A stretch of 8,970 bases of DNA. Origin: Rickettsiella sp. (GTDB lineage: Bacteria > Pseudomonadota > Gammaproteobacteria > Diplorickettsiales > Diplorickettsiaceae). The stretch covers positions 1 through 8,970 of the forward strand of contig JAVHYG010000066.1 in assembly GCA_031119195.1 (NCBI GenBank), given 5' to 3'. Of the stretch, positions 5,186 to 8,970 are shown piece after piece. The position numbers and the translations under genes are program-made. Numbering within the stretch: the stretch's first letter is position 1; every line of letters starts with the position of its first letter. Under the pieces are notes generated by a model. It saw only the letters and a list, made by a program, of their open reading frames with translations. It searched no databases and was not told the DNA's origin.

Positions 5186-6547
5186 TTAAGGGGTTAGGCC
5201 GGCTACCATCATGTTTTCTAGAAAAATAGAGCCTGTTAGAATTGAACTCCTGTAATCTATGTCATTTCCTATAGCGACGAAATTTTGAAACATATCCCTT
5301 AGATTTCCTGCAATGGTAATTTCTTCTACAGGATATTGTATTTTCCCATATTCAATCCAAAAACCCACTGCCCCACGTGAATAATCGCCTGTAACTAAAT
5401 TGATTCCTTGTCCTAAAAGTTCTGTTATCAGTAAACCCTTATTCATAGTTTTGATCATATCTTTCAAACTAAATTGGCTTGTTTCTAGTACAATATTATG
5501 TGCCCCGCCTGCATTTCCGGTCGTTTGCATGCCCAGTTTGCGTGCAGAATAGCTATTAAGTAAATAGCCGCGTAATATCCCTTCTGAAACTAAAGTGCGA
5601 TCTTGTGTAATGACACCTTCATCATCAAACGGAGCACTTCCTAGGCCCTTTGCTAAATGGGGTCGTTCATAAATATTTATTTTGTTAGCAAATACCGGTT
5701 TATCGAGATGGTTTACTAAAAAAGATGCTTTACGATAAAGGTTTCCTCCTGAGATTGCTGATAAAAAACTTCCTATTAAACTACTAGCAACTTCTGCATG
5801 AAAAATAACAGGTGTTTGACAAGTGGGTAAACGTCTAGCATTTAAGCGTTTCAAGGTTATTTTTGCCGCTTGTTTACCAAGCTTTTCTGCCGGTTCCAAT
5901 TGATTTGGATCGCAACTAAGGGTATAGCTTCCATCTCGTTGCATACCATTTTTATCTTTGGCCACGAGACTACAGGAAAGGCTATGACGTGAACTAGGAT
6001 ATCCCTTTATAAAATCATTGCTATTTCCATAAAGGTATAGGGTTTGATGGGTTGATAGAGTGACTCCTTCAGAAAATGAGATACGTTTATCAACTGCGAA
6101 AGCACTTGATTCACAATCTCTACCTAATTCAATTGCATTCTGCGGGTCAATAGACCAAGGGTAAAAAAGATCTAAATTGTGTGGAGACTTTGCCAATAAA
6201 TGTGGGTCAGCAAGACCTGAAAAGGGATCTTCTGAGGTAAAGCGTGCAATATGACAGGCGGTTTCCACTGCATTTTCGATTGATTTTGAACTAAAATCAG
6301 AACTTGATACTGAACCTTTACGTTGGCCAAAATAGACATTAATTGCAAGTGATTTATTACGATTATGCTCTATAGTGTCTACTTCTTTCATTCGTACGGA
6401 TACTGAAAATCCAATATCATGGTTTATATTTGCTTCAACTTGAGACGCACCTTTTTTTTTAGCTATTTTTATAATTTCAGCCAATAAAGTTTTATATTCA
6501 GCTTTTTTACGTATAAAATCAGAAGGACAGTCTATTTCATTAGTCAT
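5186..6547 (-). CDS. pmbA: Metalloprotease-related protein PmbA/TldE
   Basis: PmbA (TldE) is the partner of TldD. In E. coli the pair degrades and matures small modified peptides such as microcin B17 and the antitoxin CcdA, with the zinc-binding active site in TldD. The protein has 453 residues, essentially the same as E. coli PmbA (450), and looks complete. The family motif FDDEGV lies at 307-312, followed by a TQDR variant, and the C-terminal region around GDYSRGAVGFWIEYG (about residues 394-408) is typical. The start is ATG at 6547, with a weak AGAGA about 12 bases upstream. tldD is not in the window. The gene is transcribed toward the DUF1460 gene and divergently from the yibN-like operon, sharing a 111-base control region. 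Confidence 0.93.
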   Translation of the reverse strand: MTNEIDCPSDFIRKKAEYKTLLAEIIKIAKKKGASQVEANINHDIGFSVSVRMKEVDTIEHNRNKSLAINVYFGQRKGSVSSSDFSSKSIENAVETACHIARFTSEDPFSGLADPHLLAKSPHNLDLFYPWSIDPQNAIELGRDCESSAFAVDKRISFSEGVTLSTHQTLYLYGNSNDFIKGYPSSRHSLSCSLVAKDKNGMQRDGSYTLSCDPNQLEPAEKLGKQAAKITLKRLNARRLPTCQTPVIFHAEVASSLIGSFLSAISGGNLYRKASFLVNHLDKPVFANKINIYERPHLAKGLGSAPFDDEGVITQDRTLVSEGILRGYLLNSYSARKLGMQTTGNAGGAHNIVLETSQFSLKDMIKTMNKGLLITELLGQGINLVTGDYSRGAVGFWIEYGKIQYPVEEITIAGNLRDMFQNFVAIGNDIDYRSSILTGSIFLENMMVAGLTP

Positions 6548-6658
6548 GTATTAAATTTCTCTGTTTAAATGGTAAAAGAGTATAGCGAGCTAGTTTAAAT
6601 TTCGCTAGACTAACTACTTCTAGTAATAAGAGGCAGTACGCCGTTAGGTTAAACCACT
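6548..6658. promoter_or_regulatory. Shared divergent control region of pmbA and the yibN-grxC-secB-coaE operon
   Basis: In this 111-base region GTTTAAAT occurs twice in direct orientation (6563-6570 and 6593-6600), spaced 30 bases apart, about three helical turns. TAGCGA (6583-6588) and TCGCTA (6602-6607) form an inverted repeat around the second copy. A weak +-strand pair, TTCGCT (6601-6606) and TAATAA (6624-6629), has a 17-base spacer. No strong promoter can be singled out. Confidence 0.35.
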
Positions 6659-7084
6659 ATGCAACAGTTCATTGAATTTAGTTTAAGGCATTGGGAGCTT
6701 TGGTTAACCTTCTTTCTGATTTTGGCGTTATTGTTGACTTTTGAACTGCATATTAAACTAACAAGTGCCCCTTCTTTATCTCCTCAACAAGCTATTTTTT
6801 TGATAAACCGTGAAGATGCTGTTTTATTAGATGTTAGGGATACGAATAGTTTTGCCAAAGAGCATATCGTTGGTTCGATTAATTTTCCTTTTTCTGAATT
6901 GGCAGCTAAGCTTAAACAGCTCGATTTGTATCGTAAAAGGCCAATCATTATTAATTATAGTCAAGGACAGGCCCATCATCGTATCGCGCGACTTTTGAAA
7001 AATGCTGGGTTTAATAATTTATATCATCTAAAGGGTGGAATTATCGCTTGGAAAAACGCTTCATTACCTTTAGTTAAGCAATAA
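6659..7084 (+). CDS. yibN: Membrane-anchored rhodanese-like protein, YibN-like, lacking the catalytic cysteine
   Basis: One N-terminal membrane helix (about residues 13-31, LTFFLILALLLTFEL) is followed by a rhodanese domain facing the cytosol or periplasm. Domain landmarks are VLLDVRD (55-61), EHIVGSINFP (68-77) and the C-terminal LKGGIIAWKNASLP. In the active-site loop the usual Cys is replaced by Ser: I-N-Y-S101-Q-G-Q-A-H-H-R108. E. coli YibN also lacks the Cys at that position (DGSGMQ), so this looks like a family feature and argues against simple sulfur transfer by this residue. Length (141) and topology match YibN. It is the first gene of the yibN-grxC-secB order and is 22 bases from grxC. 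AGG at 6646-6648, ten bases before the ATG, is the likely ribosome binding site. The molecular role is unknown; context suggests inner-membrane biogenesis or protein export. Confidence 0.85.
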   Translation: MQQFIEFSLRHWELWLTFFLILALLLTFELHIKLTSAPSLSPQQAIFLINREDAVLLDVRDTNSFAKEHIVGSINFPFSELAAKLKQLDLYRKRPIIINYSQGQAHHRIARLLKNAGFNNLYHLKGGIIAWKNASLPLVKQ

Positions 7085-7106
7085 TTATTGTTAAAAAAGA
7101 GGGTTT

Positions 7107-7370
7107 ATGCAAAAAATTGTGGTATACACGACATCTTCGTGCCCGTATTGTCAAAATGCAAAAAAATTACTCGACAGCAAAAAATTAAAATATGCCGAGA
7201 TAATTATTGATATGGATACGAATAAGCGAGATGAAATGATAAAATTAAGTGGCCAACGTACAGTACCGCAAATTTTTATTAACGATAAGCCCATCGGTGG
7301 CTTTGATGCTTTATCGGCATTAAATTCTTCCGGCCAATTAGATGTTTTATTAGATGAGAAAACTTCATGA
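7107..7370 (+). CDS. grxC: Glutaredoxin 3 (GrxC)
   Basis: This is a cytosolic dithiol glutaredoxin that reduces disulfides and glutathionylated proteins with glutathione. The 87 residues match the family (82-85). The CPYC active site lies at 12-15, the cis-proline motif TVPQIF at 52-57, and the glutathione-binding GGFD at 64-67. An AGAGGG ribosome binding site precedes the ATG by four bases. The stop overlaps the secB start (ATGA at 7367-7370), indicating translational coupling. The order grxC-secB is widely conserved in gammaproteobacteria, which makes the assignment to GrxC secure. Confidence 0.95.
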   Translation: MQKIVVYTTSSCPYCQNAKKLLDSKKLKYAEIIIDMDTNKRDEMIKLSGQRTVPQIFINDKPIGGFDALSALNSSGQLDVLLDEKTS

Positions 7371-7876
7371 CAACTGATCAAACTGGTTCTTCGCAAAAAC
7401 GTGAATTTATTATTCAACGGGTCTATGTAAAAGATTTATCGCTAGAATGTCCCCAATCTCCCCAGGTTTTTCAAGAAGAGTGGAAACCGGAATTAAATTT
7501 AGATTTTACGATGAATGCAAATTCAATCGATATAAGTATTCAAGAAGTCGTTTTACAAATTATGGTGACAGCAAAATCGGCCGGAAAGATTTTATTTTTA
7601 GTTGAAATTAAACAAGCGGGAGTTTTTAAATTAACAGATTTTACTGATGAGGAAAATCAGCAATTATTGAATATTACCTGCCCTACGATTCTTTTTCCTT
7701 ATGCGCGTGAAGCTGTTTCTGATTTAGTTGGCAAAGCTGGATTCCCCCCCCTGTATTTAGCTCCTGTTAATTTTGAAGCTTTATATATTCAACGATTGCA
7801 AGAAAAAGCTAAAAAAGATGGCAATGGGAGTACTACAAAGAAAGCAAATTCAGAAAATTCTACTATTACGCACTAA
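7367..7876 (+). CDS. secB: Protein-export chaperone SecB
   Basis: SecB is a tetrameric cytosolic chaperone that holds preproteins unfolded and hands them to SecA at the SecYEG translocon. The sequence follows the SecB pattern throughout: QRVYVKDLSLECPQSPQVF (18-36), then EEWKPELNLDF, EVVLQIMVTAK, CPTILFPYARE and FPPLYLAPVNFEALY. The protein is 169 residues, slightly longer than E. coli SecB (155). The excess is a polar Lys/Ser/Asn-rich tail after residue 145, in the mobile region that contacts SecA. The ATG overlaps the grxC stop by four bases. The TAA is followed at once by the GTG of coaE, so the three genes are translated as a unit. Confidence 0.97.
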   Translation: MTTDQTGSSQKREFIIQRVYVKDLSLECPQSPQVFQEEWKPELNLDFTMNANSIDISIQEVVLQIMVTAKSAGKILFLVEIKQAGVFKLTDFTDEENQQLLNITCPTILFPYAREAVSDLVGKAGFPPLYLAPVNFEALYIQRLQEKAKKDGNGSTTKKANSENSTITH

Positions 7877-8560
7877 GTGTTTACTGTTGCTTTAACGGGG
7901 GGTATTGCAAGTGGTAAATCAACCGTAGCTAGTTATTTTGCGGAGTTAGGCGTAGCTGTCATCGACGCAGATCAGATTGCCCGTAAGCTTATCGATAATC
8001 CAGAAGTTCTTCATCAAGTTGTGGAATATTTTGGGCAAGCTATTCTAATGAAGGATCAGCAATTAGATCGTACTCAATTACGTATACGCATTTTTTCTAA
8101 CACAGAAGATCGTAATTACTTAGAGCAATTATTACACCCTTTGATTTATAAGGAAATCCATTCTTCTATACAAATTGTCAGATCGGCTTATTGTCTTATT
8201 GTGATTCCTTTGTTATTCGAAGAAAGGACAGCGACATTACTTAAAAAAAAGTCCGACTTTTCTGAAATTATTAAATTAAATAGAGTTTTATTAGTAGCTA
8301 CGTCCAAAGTTTTACAGATTAAACGCGCAAAAGAGCGTGATCACTTAAAAAAAACACAGATCGATGCTATCTTGTCTGTACAGAAGCCGGCAGCTGAAAA
8401 TTTACATAGGGCTGACGATATTATTTATAATCAAACGACTTTAGCCGATTTACGTCAATCAGTTGAGCGATTTCACCACATGTATCTATCTTTTTCTCAA
8501 TCTAAAAATTTTATTCTTGAACAATCTGCTTTTCTAAGTTATTATCTCATTCCCAAATAG
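7877..8560 (+). CDS. coaE: Dephospho-CoA kinase (CoaE)
   Basis: CoaE catalyses the last step of coenzyme A synthesis: ATP-dependent phosphorylation of the 3'-hydroxyl of dephospho-CoA in the cytosol. The P-loop G-G-I-A-S-G-K-S lies at 8-15, followed by the substrate-site motif VIDADQIAR (28-36), LLHPLIY (85-91), IPLLFE (110-115), the lid region with R150 and R154, and ADDIIYN (179-185). At 227 residues it is longer than E. coli CoaE (206). Part of the excess is about 12 extra Lys/Ser/Thr-rich residues between PLLFE and NRVLLV (about 117-134). The rest is a C-terminal tail. Translation starts at GTG directly after the secB stop, with no ribosome binding site of its own, so it depends on coupling. 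In E. coli the gene after secB is gpsA, so this arrangement is different. Confidence 0.94.
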   Translation: MFTVALTGGIASGKSTVASYFAELGVAVIDADQIARKLIDNPEVLHQVVEYFGQAILMKDQQLDRTQLRIRIFSNTEDRNYLEQLLHPLIYKEIHSSIQIVRSAYCLIVIPLLFEERTATLLKKKSDFSEIIKLNRVLLVATSKVLQIKRAKERDHLKKTQIDAILSVQKPAAENLHRADDIIYNQTTLADLRQSVERFHHMYLSFSQSKNFILEQSAFLSYYLIPK

Positions 8561-8566
8561 GAATGA
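8547..8566 (+). terminator. Hairpin spanning the coaE stop codon
   Basis: TCATTCC (8547-8553) and GGAATGA (8560-8566) are perfect arms around CAAATA, so the TAG stop (8558-8560) ends in the hairpin. Only a broken U-rich stretch follows. It may act as a weak terminator or protect the 3' end of the message. Confidence 0.35.
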
Positions 8567-8882
8567 TTCTTAATTTCATTTAATAATTTAATTTCTAAGT
8601 TATATTAAGTTTCATTTATTCAATCATAATGCATATTTTTTTTATGAAATAATTTTTATTTTCTGCAAGTTTACAGTGAATCTAGTTTTCGTGAGAGGGA
8701 TCCGCCGAAATAATTAAATTTTTATCTTGCTAAGATAATTTCTTTAGGAATTAAAATAGCCTGGAAGCCTGGAATGACATAAAGCTTTGCTTGGGCTGAC
8801 CATGTGATTAGTAAGGTTCGCAGGTATTTAAATAACCTTTATGTGAGCGGTATATTTAACTGAAAAATTGGTATTCCATTTT
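8561..8882. other. Intergenic region after the coaE operon
   Basis: No intact gene is visible. The region holds a possible terminator (8722-8746), an exact 8-base tandem duplication, GCCTGGAA, at 8759-8766 and 8767-8774, and an inverted repeat AAGGTT (8813-8818) / AACCTT (8834-8839) whose interior can form an alternative AGGTATTT / AAATAACCT stem. A 26-codon open stretch without a start codon (8783-8863, +) has protein-like composition and could be a remnant. A weak -35/-10 pair, TTAAAT (8828-8833) and TATATT (8851-8856), precedes the frame at 8883. Confidence 0.45.
8722..8746 (+). terminator. Possible rho-independent terminator of the yibN-grxC-secB-coaE operon
   Basis: TTATCTT (8722-8728), loop GCT and AAGATAA (8732-8738) form a perfect seven-pair stem, followed by ATTTCTTT-like U-rich sequence. 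The stem is AT-rich, and it lies about 160 bases after the coaE stop, so it is a modest candidate. Confidence 0.35.
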
Positions 8883-8970
8883 ATGATCATAAAAGAAATC
8901 GGTAAAAATTTTTTTAGTGGTATTCTAAGTTTTTCCCAAGTTGCGGTTGATGGTTTGTCAAGTGCTAGAG
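8883..8970 (+). CDS. Possible 5' end of an unidentified gene, cut by the window edge
   Basis: An open frame begins at ATG 8883 and runs to the end of the window without a stop (29 codons). It starts MIIKEIGKNFFSGIL and continues with a small, mixed-polarity stretch. It has no good ribosome binding site, and 29 codons are too few for family recognition. A weak promoter-like pair ends at 8856. It may be a real gene continuing beyond the window or a chance frame. Confidence 0.3.
   Translation, partial: MIIKEIGKNFFSGILSFSQVAVDGLSSAR

Noticed and set aside
7151..7417. 88-codon minus-strand frame across grxC and the secB start.
   Set aside because: Both sense genes are unmistakable and overlap each other in a conserved order; the antisense frame is a shadow.
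8811..8840. GGTTCGCAGG-like sequence resembling a tRNA T-arm.
   Set aside because: No acceptor stem, anticodon arm or D-arm can be placed around it, and the stem is explained better by the AAGGTT/AACCTT inverted repeat.

Overview
The window looks like a piece of chromosome from an AT-rich gammaproteobacterium. The run rhodanese-grxC-secB matches the enterobacterial yibN-grxC-secB order, and PmbA/TldE, an NPr-like phosphocarrier and a TyrP-type permease fit the same class. Very AT-rich spacers, long A/T homopolymers and an apparently frameshifted regulator suggest a host-associated genome with some decay. My best guess is Legionellales/Coxiellaceae, for example Rickettsiella or a relative. This is inference from content, not a database match.

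Layout. Positions 1-808 hold no convincing gene; part of this stretch is only about 12% G+C. Positions 809-1215 (+) encode a single-domain response regulator whose start codon and receiver body are separated by a one-base frameshift at an A9 run; a rho-independent terminator follows at 1332-1367. Positions 1421-1579 (-) carry an unrecognised 52-residue one-helix membrane protein. Positions 1859-3070 (-) encode an aromatic amino acid permease with a promoter overlapped by a perfect inverted repeat. A +-strand group runs from 3563 to 5152: a SufA/IscA-type Fe-S carrier, an NPr/HPr-family phosphocarrier and a DUF1460 muramoyl-L-alanine amidase-like protein. It converges on pmbA (5186-6547, -). 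pmbA is divergent from a tight + operon at 6659-8560: yibN-like membrane rhodanese, grxC, secB and coaE. The last 400 bases hold hairpins, a small tandem duplication and the possible start of another gene at 8883.

How the genes fit together. The 6659-8560 operon combines a membrane-anchored rhodanese-like protein, a glutaredoxin and the SecB export chaperone (envelope delivery and thiol redox) with the last enzyme of coenzyme A synthesis, which sits where gpsA lies in E. coli. The 3563-5152 group mixes Fe-S cluster delivery, a phosphotransferase signalling protein and a peptidoglycan-processing enzyme; its shared purpose is not evident from sequence. I found no CRISPR array, rRNA, tRNA, intact insertion sequence or defence system. 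The items most worth a second look are the poly(A) frameshift in the response regulator, the small membrane ORF, and the operator-like repeat over the permease promoter.
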